Below are positions 18,842-27,794 of a DNA stretch of 64,000 nucleotides, in pieces. The notes under the pieces were generated by a model. That model was not told the DNA's origin. It searched no databases and worked only from the letters and a program-made list of their open reading frames with translations. Position numbers and translations under genes: made by a program. How positions within the stretch are numbered: position 1 is the stretch's first letter; each line of letters starts with the position of its first letter. This stretch comes from Rhizobium herbae (lineage in GTDB: Bacteria > Pseudomonadota > Alphaproteobacteria > Rhizobiales > Rhizobiaceae): NCBI RefSeq assembly GCF_017873135.1, contig NZ_JAGGJV010000008.1:186001-250000 (forward strand). The letters run 5' to 3'.

Positions 18842-18952
18842 AGGGTTAATAGCCGGTAAAGGCGGCGAAGAAATTCGCGTTGAGCGGTATGTTTATGCTT
18901 TCATACAATCGTCATCGTACGCTATTCCTGGGCTCTTCACCGCATTAACCCT
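18842..18952. promoter_or_regulatory. Divergent promoter region with paired inverted sites and CtrA-like box
   Basis: The 220-bp gap between the divergent Wza- and Wzc-like genes holds AGGGTTAAT (18842-18850) and its exact inverted copy ATTAACCCT (18944-18952). The first overlaps TTAA-N7-TAAA (18846-18860), close to the CtrA consensus TTAA-N7-TTAA; near the second lies GTTACCAT. A shared regulator of both transcripts is plausible. Sites are seen; the factor is inferred. Confidence 0.4.
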
Positions 18953-19009
18953 TGCGTTACCATGTTTGTTTACGGTGACGCGAAGTTGTGCAGGTTCGAG
19001 GTAAAGCGC

Positions 19010-21172
19010 ATGTCGAGCGTCAACGACGGTCATCAGGATGTAGATATCGATCTCGGCGGGCTTTTCCGCGCCATCTGGCGCCGGCGGGGCAGGGTGCTGA
19101 TGGCGACCGTCGCTTTCGCGGGCCTCGCCTTTGTCGGCGCGAACCTCATGTCTCCTGAATACCAGGGGGAAGCCCGCATTCTGATCGAATCGCGTCAGGC
19201 CGAATTCAGCGGTGCAAACCAGGGGCAGCCGCAGACAGGTGACAGCCAGTTCGACGAGTCCGGCATTTCCAGCCAGGTACAGGTCCTGCGCTCGGCCGAC
19301 CTGATCAAGCAGGTCGCCCGTGAAATGAAGCTCTATGAACTGCCGGAATTCGACCCGACGGCAAACCCGTCGGCGATCTCCGACGTGCTTGTCATGCTGG
19401 GCATCAAGAAGAACCCGCTCGACCTGCCGCCGGAAGAGCGCGTTCTGAAGGAGTTCGAAAAGAAGCTGCAGGTCTATCAGGTCGAGAAATCGCGGGTGAT
19501 TGCGATGCAATTCACCTCGGAGGATCCGCAGCTGGCAGCCGCCATCCCCAATGCGATGGCCAAGGTCTTCCAGTCGCTGCAAAGCGGCGCCAAGCTCGAT
19601 TCCAATTCGGAGGCCAGCCGCTGGCTGGAGCCGGAGATTGCCAATCTGCGCGAAAAGGTGCGCGACGCCGAGGAGAAGGTTGCCAATTACCGGTCGTCTT
19701 CCGACCTGCTGCTCACCGGTGAAACCGGCGGTACGTTTGCGACCAAGCAGCTGAACGATATTTCCACCGAGCTTGCCCGCGTGCGGGGCGAACGGGCCAA
19801 TGCCGAGGCGCGGGCCGAAAACGTCCGCACGGCGCTTGCCAGCGGCCGGGCCGTCGATACGCTGAACGATGTCGTCGCCTCGCCGATGATCCAGCGCCTC
19901 AAGGAAACCGAATCCAATATCCAGGGGCAGATCGCCGATCTTTCGACCACCCTTTTGGACGGGCATCCGCGCCTGAAGGGATTGAAGTCGCAGCTGCAGG
20001 GCATTCGCGCGCAGATCATCAGCGAAACGAAGAAGATCCTCGGCAGCCTGGAAAACGAGGCGAACGTCTCGCAGTTGCGCGAGCGGCAGCTGGTGGCCCA
20101 GCTCAACACGCTGAAGGCGACATCCGCCAAGGCCGGCGAGGACGAGGTCGGCCTGCGGGCGCTGGAGCGGGAAGCGACCGCGCAGCGGCAGTTGCTCGAA
20201 ACCTATCTGGCGCGCTACCGCGAGGCGACCTCGCGCAGCGGCGAAAATGCGGCACCCGCCGACGCCCGGATCATATCCCAGGCGGTCGAGCCGACCGAGG
20301 TCAGTTTCCCCAAGGTGCTGCCGATCACCATCGTCGCCGCCGTTGCCAGCTTCCTTGTCAGCTGCGTGATAATCATGCTTTCCGAATTGTTCAGCGGCCG
20401 CGCCCTGCGTCCGGTGGGACGGAGGGAAGAGCAGGCCTTTGAAGAAGAGCAGGTGCAGGAAGCGCCGTCGGCGCGGAAGGTCGTGTCTCAGCCAGAGGCT
20501 GTCCAGCCAGTGCCTGTTGCCGTTCGCGAACCCGTCGTTGCCGAAACGGCGCCGTCCGATGACGCTGATCCGCAGGAGGATGATTTTTCGATCGAATCCG
20601 TCGCCGACCATCTTTGCGAGGACGATGTTCGCGTGGCGATCTCCGTATCGCCGGCCGGCGATGACGGCTCGGTGAATGCGGTAGCGCTGACGCGACTGGT
20701 TGCCGAGGAGGGACGCAAGATTGTCCTGATCGACCTGACCGGCTCGGCCTGCCCGACACGCCTGATGGCGCAGTCGACCGATCTTGCCGGCATCACCAAT
20801 CTGCTCGTCGGCGAAGTTCCCTTCACCGAAACGATCCATGCCGACCGTCTGTCCGACGCCCATATCATCCCGCAGGGCGACGCCGATCCGGTGCTTGCCA
20901 TGCGCGGCATCGAACGCCTGCAGATGATCATCGATGCCCTGTCGAACGCCTATGATACGGTGCTGATCGAGTGCGGCCCGGCCGATGTCAATGCGATCCG
21001 AAAGGTGACGCGGTCGAAGGATACGCAGATCATCATCTCCGCTCCGGCAGTCGGCAATGAAGAAATCATCGAACTGATCACCGGTTTCGGTGAGGCCGGT
21101 TTCGGTGAAATCGTGCTGATGACGGGAACGGGTTATCCGCAGCCTGGAAATTCCGGCCGCCGCGCGGCGTGA
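19010..21172 (+). CDS. Wzz/Wzc-type polysaccharide co-polymerase with degenerate kinase domain
   Basis: A 720-residue protein. Residues 1-28 are cytoplasmic, a first membrane helix lies at 29-48 (VLMATVAFAGLAFVGANLM), then a long periplasmic part rich in coiled coil (EIANLREKVRDAEEKVANYR; TKKILGSLENEANVSQLRER), a second membrane helix near 440-465, and a C-terminal ParA/Wzc-like domain. In the last, the P-loop position reads SPAGDDGSVN (about 546-555) with no lysine, and no terminal tyrosine cluster is present, so tyrosine-kinase activity is unlikely. Start at 19010 follows GAGG. It should set chain length and bridge polymerase and Wza-like exporter. Divergent from the export gene. Confidence 0.87.
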   Translation: MSSVNDGHQDVDIDLGGLFRAIWRRRGRVLMATVAFAGLAFVGANLMSPEYQGEARILIESRQAEFSGANQGQPQTGDSQFDESGISSQVQVLRSADLIKQVAREMKLYELPEFDPTANPSAISDVLVMLGIKKNPLDLPPEERVLKEFEKKLQVYQVEKSRVIAMQFTSEDPQLAAAIPNAMAKVFQSLQSGAKLDSNSEASRWLEPEIANLREKVRDAEEKVANYRSSSDLLLTGETGGTFATKQLNDISTELARVRGERANAEARAENVRTALASGRAVDTLNDVVASPMIQRLKETESNIQGQIADLSTTLLDGHPRLKGLKSQLQGIRAQIISETKKILGSLENEANVSQLRERQLVAQLNTLKATSAKAGEDEVGLRALEREATAQRQLLETYLARYREATSRSGENAAPADARIISQAVEPTEVSFPKVLPITIVAAVASFLVSCVIIMLSELFSGRALRPVGRREEQAFEEEQVQEAPSARKVVSQPEAVQPVPVAVREPVVAETAPSDDADPQEDDFSIESVADHLCEDDVRVAISVSPAGDDGSVNAVALTRLVAEEGRKIVLIDLTGSACPTRLMAQSTDLAGITNLLVGEVPFTETIHADRLSDAHIIPQGDADPVLAMRGIERLQMIIDALSNAYDTVLIECGPADVNAIRKVTRSKDTQIIISAPAVGNEEIIELITGFGEAGFGEIVLMTGTGYPQPGNSGRRAA

Positions 21173-21187
21173 CAATCGGCGATTGTT

Positions 21188-22456
21188 TCAGTCGCCGTCG
21201 GTATCCGGGACGGCCGCTGCGTCGGGCGTCTGCCGTTGCTGGCGCAGGCGCTGGAGAAAGGCATAGGCCTTCCTGTTCTTCTTGATCCAGACCTTCATCC
21301 GGACCGCCGTGCGGTGGGCCCCGGCCGCCAGACGTCCGCGCAGCGTCAATGGCAGGACGATATCGCGCTGGACGGTCTCGACCGTGCACCAGGAGCGCTT
21401 GTAAGCTTGGTCGCCGATACCGAAATCGAACAACGTTACCCCTTCGGCATTGCATTTGCGGATCATCAGATAGAAGAGCAGTTCGCCCGGGCTGGCGTCG
21501 GCGGCCATTTCCTCGTCGATCGATCCGAACTGGCAGATGACGTGGTCGCCCTTGCGCGACAGCCCGGCGATGGCGACGATGCGGCCGTTCTGTTCTCCGC
21601 GCAAACGGATTGCGTTGAGTTCCAGCGGCTGACCTTCCGCCGTCGGTTCCACGGCCGCCAGCGTATGGAAGAAGGCCTGCGTCTCCCTGTCCTGGAAAAC
21701 GTTGGGCAGGCCGAGCGCCTTGAAGCGGATGGCTTTCTGCTCGAAGAAGAGGTCAAGGATCTGCCGCCGGTCCCGGCGTGTTGTGGCTACAACGTGTTCA
21801 TAGCCGCCGAGCGCTTCCAGCCGCTTTTCCGAAACACGAAATTTCTTGCGCCGCCGTTTGGCATTGATCTGGGCCAGCGTCGCTTCGAAGCTTGCAAGAA
21901 GCGGCAGCTGGAAGGACGAATTCTGGTTGCGAACCGCCGGGAGCGAGGCGAGGGGATGGCAGGTCCCATGCCAGTCGAAGGGCATTTTCTCCAGCGTGAC
22001 GATATCGGCGACACGCGACAGTTTCGCCGATAGATCGGCGATCAGCGACGCGCCCAACTGTTCGCAGGTGAGAGGATCGAAATCGGCGGCGAAAAGCCCG
22101 GTATTGAGATTGCTGTGCGGCGAGCCGATGAACCGCGCCGTGCGGAAGAACCGGCCGCGAACCAGTTCGAGCGGCAGGATGAAGACCGTTTTCTGGCCGA
22201 TGCTGCCGCGCACGAGCAGCAGCTGGTTGGGATGGGTCTTGGCCCAGGCGGCGCACCAGTCGAAGCCTTGATGCAGGGATGCGGCGGAGGAGGCTTCCAG
22301 CGCGCGCCAATCGGCTTCCAGCGCCTGCATGCTGACATGGACGGAGAGCTTCAGGTCTGTTGCGGCGGCAATATCCTGCGCCTTGTCGCGACGGGCATGC
22401 CAGACGCGGCGGCGAGCCTCGCTAACGGGCATCATGTTGAAGTCCACGTCCGTCAT
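21188..22456 (-). CDS. GNAT-superfamily acyltransferase, CelD/BioF2-like (HfsK-like)
   Basis: A 422-residue cytoplasmic protein with a C-terminal Acetyltransf_6 domain: FEATLAQINAKRRRKKFRVSEKRLEALGG, then LELNAIRLRGEQNGRIVAIAGLSRKGDHVICQFGS, SPGELLFYLMIRKCNAEGVTLFDFGIGDQAYKRSW. This fold is found in FemAB-like and cellulose-locus CelD proteins and in HfsK of Caulobacter, which modifies holdfast polysaccharide. Because it sits convergent to the co-polymerase gene with only 15 bp between stops, a role in acylating the exported polymer is likely but inferred. The C-terminus is basic (RMKVWIKKNRKAYAFLQRLR). Confidence 0.8.
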   Translation of the reverse strand: MTDVDFNMMPVSEARRRVWHARRDKAQDIAAATDLKLSVHVSMQALEADWRALEASSAASLHQGFDWCAAWAKTHPNQLLLVRGSIGQKTVFILPLELVRGRFFRTARFIGSPHSNLNTGLFAADFDPLTCEQLGASLIADLSAKLSRVADIVTLEKMPFDWHGTCHPLASLPAVRNQNSSFQLPLLASFEATLAQINAKRRRKKFRVSEKRLEALGGYEHVVATTRRDRRQILDLFFEQKAIRFKALGLPNVFQDRETQAFFHTLAAVEPTAEGQPLELNAIRLRGEQNGRIVAIAGLSRKGDHVICQFGSIDEEMAADASPGELLFYLMIRKCNAEGVTLFDFGIGDQAYKRSWCTVETVQRDIVLPLTLRGRLAAGAHRTAVRMKVWIKKNRKAYAFLQRLRQQRQTPDAAAVPDTDGD

Positions 22457-22606
22457 GATCGCTTGCTGTTCCGGGAACTGGGTGACGTCCCATCTAACGC
22501 AAGCATGTCCTTATTTTCATTTAAATTGGACGGGCCACGGAACGGTTGTCCCTGCTTTTAAAAAATGCGGTTACCAAATGGCTAAAGGTCCGATGGGCAG
22601 GCCCCG

Positions 22607-23350
22607 TCAGTCGCCAACCCAGCCGCTGGCGAGTGCATTGGCCCATTCCCTATTTCCGCGCGCGCCGGCAAGCCGCGACATCGCCATGTGATCGTAGGAT
22701 ACGCGCCGGAAGGTCACGTCCCAGCGGCCGTCCGCCTTCGACAGAATGGCGTAGGAGGCATCGGGCGAGCCGGTTTCCACCTTGTGGAACACCGGTTCGT
22801 CATCGTCATAGCCGGGGCAACCGACGCTGCCGGGATTGACGATCAACCGGCCATCGGCAAGGTGCACGGCGCGCGGAATATGGGTATGGCCGCAGAGGAT
22901 GACGGGGTGGTCGATGCCGGCGGCGAAGCCCTCGATCCGCTGGCGGGCCGACATATGCACCACGCCTTCGTTTGTCAGGTCTTCCAGCCAGTAGATGAGA
23001 TCGTCCTGCGGCGTGCCGTGGCAGAGAAAGAGCTCCTGCCGGTGAACGAGCGTCGGGGGCAGGGTGCGCAGCCAGTCGAGATGGTGCGGCTGCAGTTCGT
23101 CGTGGGCGGCGCGATCCCAGCGGCCCATGTCGGCCGGTTCCTTGGTGATCAGCCAGCGGTCGTGGTTGCCCCGGATCGACGGGAAATTGCGCGACATCAG
23201 GATATCGGCCGTCCGGGCAGCATTCAGCGGGCCGCTCAGATGATCGCCGAGATTGACCACATCGTCGATACCGTGTGCGCCGATGTCGGCGAGTACGGCT
23301 TCGAGCGCCAGATCATTGCCGTGGATATCGGCGATCACTGCGATTTTCAT
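22607..23350 (-). CDS. Metallophosphoesterase (YfcE/MJ0936-like)
   Basis: A 247-residue calcineurin-like phosphodiesterase. Metal ligands are visible in IAVIADIHGNDLAL (D-x-H), VVNLGDHLSGP (GD), SIRGNHDRWL (GNHD), LFLCHGTP and LCGHTHIPRA (GHTH). Family members hydrolyse phosphodiesters or phosphomonoesters; substrate unknown. The order metallophosphoesterase then DUF2842 (15 bp upstream on the same strand) suggests one transcript. Confidence 0.85.
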   Translation of the reverse strand: MKIAVIADIHGNDLALEAVLADIGAHGIDDVVNLGDHLSGPLNAARTADILMSRNFPSIRGNHDRWLITKEPADMGRWDRAAHDELQPHHLDWLRTLPPTLVHRQELFLCHGTPQDDLIYWLEDLTNEGVVHMSARQRIEGFAAGIDHPVILCGHTHIPRAVHLADGRLIVNPGSVGCPGYDDDEPVFHKVETGSPDASYAILSKADGRWDVTFRRVSYDHMAMSRLAGARGNREWANALASGWVGD

Positions 23351-23365
23351 GATATTTTCCTTGGG

Positions 23366-23578
23366 TCAGCGCGGCTTGGCAGGCTTTTCCATCCACTTGA
23401 TGATCAGCATGGCAGGCAGCACCCACAGCAGGCCGGTGAAGAAGAAGTAGAGCAGATGCACCCACCAGGGGGCCGCGCCGAGCAGCAGCGAGGCAAAGGT
23501 GGTGGCCGCCAGCGCATAGACGATGACGAGGATGACGATCAGGATCGTGCCGATCAGTTTTCTGAGGCGTGCGGGCAT
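23366..23578 (-). CDS. DUF2842 small membrane protein
   Basis: A 70-residue protein with two membrane helices: TILIVILVIVYALAATTFAS (about residues 11-31) and VHLLYFFFTGLLWVLPAMLI (about 40-60), followed by KWMEKPAKPR. This matches the alphaproteobacterial DUF2842 family, whose role is not known. It is divergent from ctaA, so its position next to heme A synthase could be meaningful, but conserved co-localisation was not checked. Confidence 0.8.
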   Translation of the reverse strand: MPARLRKLIGTILIVILVIVYALAATTFASLLLGAAPWWVHLLYFFFTGLLWVLPAMLIIKWMEKPAKPR

Positions 23579-23754
23579 TCAGGTCTTTCCGGTTGGCAAG
23601 GGCGCCCGGCATCTGGCCGCGACGGCATGCCGCAAAGGGGTAAGCCTTGTTTTGCACAGCGCTCTGGTGCAAATCAACGGCTTTGATGCATGTACCCAAT
23701 GACAAATCGCCTTCTGCGGGCCAGGGCCATGCCTTTCGACAGTGGAGTCCTCAG

Positions 23755-24858
23755 ATGGCAAGCACGGATTTGGCAACGCAACAGCGGCTTCTGCGGGAGA
23801 TCGACGTCGTCAGCCGCAATCGCACGCGGATCAGGATCTGGCTGGGTGTGGTCGTGCTGGCGTTGTTTGCGCTGGTGCTGGTCGGGGGGGCGACGCGGCT
23901 GACCGAATCCGGCCTGTCGATTACGCAATGGAAGCCGATCCATGGTGTCATTCCGCCGCTGACCGCCGCCGAATGGCAGGAGGAGTTCGATCTCTACAAG
24001 CAGATCCCGCAATATGAACTGCTCAACAGCGACATGACCGTCGAGGGGTTCAAGACAATCTTCTGGTGGGAGTGGGCGCACCGGCTGCTGGCCCGCTCGA
24101 TCGGGCTGGTCTTCGCCCTGCCGCTGGCTTTCTTCTGGATCAGGGGGCAGATCGAGCCGCGCTTGAAACTGCCGCTGGTCGGCCTTTTGGCGCTGGGCGG
24201 TTTTCAGGGCTTTATCGGCTGGTGGATGGTCTCGTCCGGTCTCGCCGACCGCACCGAGGTCAGCCAGTACCGGCTTGCCACCCATCTCGTCATCGCCTGT
24301 CTGATCTTCGTCTCCTGCATCTGGATCGGCCGCGGTCTGGCACCGCATGCGGATGATCCGGCGCCGACGAAAAGCTCGAAGAAGATGGCAGCGATCGTCG
24401 CCTGCATGGCGCTGTTCCAGATCTATCTCGGCGCGCTGGTCGCCGGCCTCGATGCGGGCTTGAGCTACAACACCTGGCCGCTGATGGACGGTTCGCTGGT
24501 GCCAGGCGATCTGTTCATCCAGCAGCCGGCCTGGATCAACGTTTTCGAGAACCCGAAGACCGTGCAGTTCATTCACCGGATTGGCGCCTATGTGCTGTTC
24601 GCCTTCGTGCTGATGCACATGATCGCCTCGCTGCGCAGCGCGCCGGACACGACGCACGCGCGGCGGTCAGTCCTGCTCTTCGTGCTGGTGACGATCCAGG
24701 CGATGATCGGCATCACCACGCTGCTGCTGCAGGTGCCGGTCGGCTGGGGCGTGGCGCATCAGGGCGGCGCCTTGATCGTACTCGGTTTCGCCGTTGCCCA
24801 TTGGCGGGCTTTTGCAGGCGAATATCCGCGGCCGCTGGCGATCGAGGTGCGGGACTGA
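23755..24858 (+). CDS. ctaA: Heme A synthase (type 2)
   Basis: A 367-residue, eight-helix membrane enzyme that oxidises the C8 methyl group of heme O to make heme A for aa3-type cytochrome oxidase. Heme-ligand histidines appear in WWEWAHRLLAR, LATHLVIAC, VQFIHRIGAYVLF and VAHQGGALIV. The alphaproteobacterial N-terminus VLVGGATRLTESGLSITQW is clear, and the cysteine pair of Bacillus CtaA is absent, so it is the COX15-like class. ATG at 23755 follows GGAG. Its stop (24856-24858) directly abuts the stop of the convergent TauE-like gene. Confidence 0.95.
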   Translation: MASTDLATQQRLLREIDVVSRNRTRIRIWLGVVVLALFALVLVGGATRLTESGLSITQWKPIHGVIPPLTAAEWQEEFDLYKQIPQYELLNSDMTVEGFKTIFWWEWAHRLLARSIGLVFALPLAFFWIRGQIEPRLKLPLVGLLALGGFQGFIGWWMVSSGLADRTEVSQYRLATHLVIACLIFVSCIWIGRGLAPHADDPAPTKSSKKMAAIVACMALFQIYLGALVAGLDAGLSYNTWPLMDGSLVPGDLFIQQPAWINVFENPKTVQFIHRIGAYVLFAFVLMHMIASLRSAPDTTHARRSVLLFVLVTIQAMIGITTLLLQVPVGWGVAHQGGALIVLGFAVAHWRAFAGEYPRPLAIEVRD

Positions 24859-25650
24859 TCAGCGCAAAAGCGTGTCGAGCGCAGGCATGCCGAGGACGGC
24901 AGCTGCGCCGATCAGGACGTAGCAGATGGTCCGGAACGTCGATGGTTTGGCGAGGCCGAACAGGCGAGAGCCGACGTAAAGTCCTCCGGCGTAGAGCGGA
25001 AGGATGATGAGCGTAAGGGCGAAGACCTGTTCGACGAACAGGCCGCCGACGAGATAGCTGACCGCTGTCAGCGCCGAGGAAATCACGAAATAGAGCATCA
25101 AGTTGGAGCGGATGACCAGAACGTCGCTGGCGCCGCTCAGCCAGTAGGCGACGACCGGCGGGCCGCCGAGTTGCGCAGCACCGCTGAAAACCCCAGCAAT
25201 GCCGCCGACACCGGCCGTCAGTGGCGCACGCGGCTGGCCGTGATAGCGCCAGCCGGAGACCAGCAGGATCAGCAGACATGCCGCGACGATGGTGATCGCC
25301 CAGCGCAGGATGAGCGGATCGGCAAGCGCCAGCGCCGCCGTGCCGAGCGGCACGCCGATCAATGCGCCGGACGCCATGGTGAATACCTCGCGCCGGTTGG
25401 CGGCACGCCATGCGGCGGGCAACATTCCCGCTGACGCGATCGTGTCGATCACCAGGAGGACGGGCGAAATGATCTTCGGGCCAACGATCGAGCCACCGAT
25501 CGGGATCAGGATGAGCGCCGCACCGAATCCGGAAAAGCCGCGCGCCATGCCGGCGATGAAGGTGCAGACCAGCAGCGGGTAGAGGCCGTGTTCGGGCAAC
25601 GAGGCTGCGACCCTTGCAAGAAGGGTCGCGAAGAAACCGGTATCGCCCAT
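24859..25650 (-). CDS. Sulfite exporter TauE/SafE family permease
   Basis: A 263-residue membrane protein with about eight hydrophobic helices. Repeated halves carry the family motif: FIAGMARGFSGFGAALILIP near the N-terminus and GVGGIAGVFSGAAQLGGPPVVAYWL in the second half. TauE/SafE proteins export sulfite, sulfoacetate or other organic anions; substrate unknown here. I chose the ATG complementary to 25648-25650, with GGAAAGG upstream; another ATG lies 24 bp earlier. It is a single gene between ctaA and argC. Confidence 0.83.
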   Translation of the reverse strand: MGDTGFFATLLARVAASLPEHGLYPLLVCTFIAGMARGFSGFGAALILIPIGGSIVGPKIISPVLLVIDTIASAGMLPAAWRAANRREVFTMASGALIGVPLGTAALALADPLILRWAITIVAACLLILLVSGWRYHGQPRAPLTAGVGGIAGVFSGAAQLGGPPVVAYWLSGASDVLVIRSNLMLYFVISSALTAVSYLVGGLFVEQVFALTLIILPLYAGGLYVGSRLFGLAKPSTFRTICYVLIGAAAVLGMPALDTLLR

Positions 25651-25719
25651 GTCAGGTCGGTGCCTTTCCGCCATCGCGGTCGGGTGGCGGGACGGCGAAA
25701 AGCCGCCCCTTGGGGAGTC

Positions 25720-26652
25720 TTAAGCCGAAAGCATCAGATCCATGTTCTGGACCGCCGCTCCCGAGGCACCCTTGCCGAGATTGTCGAGCAGGGCGACGAG
25801 ATTGACCTGTCCGCCGCCGTCGGATCCGAAGACATACAGTTTCATCGTGTCCTTGCCGGCGAGTTCGACGGCATCGATACGGGCCATTTTCGCGCTTTCT
25901 TCGCGGGAAACGACCTCGACGATCGACTGGCCGGCATAGTGGGCGGCGAGGGCTGCGTGAATAGTTTCGAGCGTTGCGCCGTCGTTTAGCTGATCAAGGA
26001 ACAGCGGCACCTGGACGATCATGCCCTGCGGGAAACGGCCGACCGAGGGGGAAAAGATCGGCGCGCGATCGAGCAGGCCATGCGTCTGCATTTCCGGTAC
26101 GTGTTTGTGCTTGAGCGTCAGGCCGTAGAGGAAGTTCGGCGAATCGATATGGTCCGGATTTTCCGGGTCTTCCATCTGCGCGATCATCTGCTTGCCGCCG
26201 CCGGTATAGCCGGAGACCGCATTGACCGTGACCGGATAGTGTTCCGGCAGGATGCCGGCCTGGCGCAACGGGCGGATCAGGCCGATGGCGCCAGTCGGGT
26301 AGCAGCCGGGATTGGCGACGAGGCGGGCGTCACGGATTTTTCCGGCCTGCGCGGTATCCATTTCTGCGAAACCATAGGCCCAGTCCGGCGCGATGCGGTG
26401 CGCCGTCGAAGTGTCGATGATGCGCACCTTGTTGTTGCCTTCCAGCATGGCGACGGCCTGTTTGGAGGCATCGTCGGGCAGGCAGAGGATGGCGACGTCG
26501 GCGCTGTTCAAAAGGTCTTCGCGAATGGCGGCGTTGCGGCGTTCCGCTTCCGGAATGGACAAGAGTTCCACATCCGAACGACCAGCCATGCGGCTGCGGA
26601 TCTGCAGCCCCGTGGTGCCGTGTTCGCCATCGATGAAGATCTTCGGTTTCAT
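25720..26652 (-). CDS. argC: N-acetyl-gamma-glutamyl-phosphate reductase (type 2)
   Basis: A 310-residue enzyme of arginine biosynthesis that reduces N-acetylglutamyl phosphate to the semialdehyde. The short type-2 form starts [20 protein letters not shown]. The catalytic cysteine is Cys117 in [11 protein letters not shown], and [13 protein letters not shown] plus [12 protein letters not shown] carry the substrate-binding residues. Length fits the type-2 family. It lies downstream of speB on the same strand (93-bp gap), linking arginine synthesis and agmatine or polyamine metabolism. Confidence 0.94.
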   Translation of the reverse strand: MKPKIFIDGEHGTTGLQIRSRMAGRSDVELLSIPEAERRNAAIREDLLNSADVAILCLPDDASKQAVAMLEGNNKVRIIDTSTAHRIAPDWAYGFAEMDTAQAGKIRDARLVANPGCYPTGAIGLIRPLRQAGILPEHYPVTVNAVSGYTGGGKQMIAQMEDPENPDHIDSPNFLYGLTLKHKHVPEMQTHGLLDRAPIFSPSVGRFPQGMIVQVPLFLDQLNDGATLETIHAALAAHYAGQSIVEVVSREESAKMARIDAVELAGKDTMKLYVFGSDGGGQVNLVALLDNLGKGASGAAVQNMDLMLSA

Positions 26653-26745
26653 GGTTTTATCCTGTCCTGCCAGATGATTAGCCGTGTTTACGGAATCACT
26701 TTGGCATGAAATTGAATCAGTTTGACAACAGGCTCGCGCGGGCCA

Positions 26746-27702
26746 CTACCCACGTCGTTCCGCCAGCTGTTCGGCATGAAGGCCGAGCATATACATCGCG
26801 ATGGTGGAGGCCGCAATGGCGGTGATATCGGCATGGTCGTAGGCCGGGGCAACCTCGACGACATCGGCCCCCTTGATGACCAGCGCCCCCAGCTTGCGGA
26901 TCACCGACAGGATCTTCGCCGAGGACGGGCCGCCGGAAACCGGCGTACCGGTGCCCGGCGCATAGGCCGGGTCGAGGCAGTCGATATCGAAGGTGAGATA
27001 GGCCGGGCGGTCGCCGACATGGTGGAGGATGACGTCGGCGATCTCGCCGGCGCTCATCTCCTCGATATCGTAACCGTAGAGAATGCGGATGCCGCAATCG
27101 TCGGGCGCATGGGTGCGGATGCCGAGCTGGATCGAGCTTGCGGTATCGATCAGTCCTTCGCGGGCGGCACGACCAAGGAAGGAGCCGTGGTCGATGCGGC
27201 CTTTCTCGTCGGCCCAGGTGTCCTGATGCGCATCGAAATGGACGAGGGCGAGGGGACCATGAACGGCGGCATGGGCGCGCAGCAGCGGCAGCGTGACGAA
27301 ATGATCGCCGCCAAGGCTGAGCAGGAAGGCGCCGCTCTTTAGGATTTTTGTCGCTTCGCGTTCGATGGTCGCCGGCGTCTTGCCGTGATTGCCGTAGTCG
27401 AGCAGGCAGTCACCATAGTCGATCGTCGCCATGTCGGCAAACAGGTCGCGTTCGAACGGGTACTGCGGATCGTTGTCGAATATGGCCGACGCCCGGCGGA
27501 TCGCCTGCGGCCCGAAACGCGCGCCGGGACGATTGGACGTCGCCGCGTCGAAGGGTATACCCCAGACGACGGCATCAACGCCCTTCAGGCTCTTGGTGTA
27601 TTTCCGCCGCATGAACGACAGGACGCCGGCATGGGTCGGGTCGGTCGCAGCACTTTTCAGCGATGTGGCGGTGATCGCGTGGTCTATCGTCTTGTTGGCC
27701 AT
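26746..27702 (-). CDS. speB: Agmatinase (ureohydrolase family)
   Basis: A 318-residue enzyme that hydrolyses agmatine to putrescine and urea. Binuclear Mn ligands are in SLGGDHFVTLP, LVHFDAHQDTW and YLTFDIDCLDPAYAPGTGTP. The start is the ATG complementary to 27700-27702 (MANKTIDHAITATSLKSA). Substrate is assigned from similarity to SpeB; arginase or guanidinobutyrase activity in the same fold cannot be excluded. It sits between phhA and argC on the minus strand. Confidence 0.88.
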   Translation of the reverse strand: MANKTIDHAITATSLKSAATDPTHAGVLSFMRRKYTKSLKGVDAVVWGIPFDAATSNRPGARFGPQAIRRASAIFDNDPQYPFERDLFADMATIDYGDCLLDYGNHGKTPATIEREATKILKSGAFLLSLGGDHFVTLPLLRAHAAVHGPLALVHFDAHQDTWADEKGRIDHGSFLGRAAREGLIDTASSIQLGIRTHAPDDCGIRILYGYDIEEMSAGEIADVILHHVGDRPAYLTFDIDCLDPAYAPGTGTPVSGGPSSAKILSVIRKLGALVIKGADVVEVAPAYDHADITAIAASTIAMYMLGLHAEQLAERRG

Positions 27703-27794
27703 GATCCGTCTCGTCCGTTGCGTGGCGAGACGTTGGACAATCGGCCGATGGAAGGCAAGACCCCGATTGTGGCCGCCGCCGGATAATCCGTCTT

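Noticed and set aside
18893..21175. 760-codon minus-strand open frame across the co-polymerase gene
   Set aside because: Antisense shadow with no recognisable domain.
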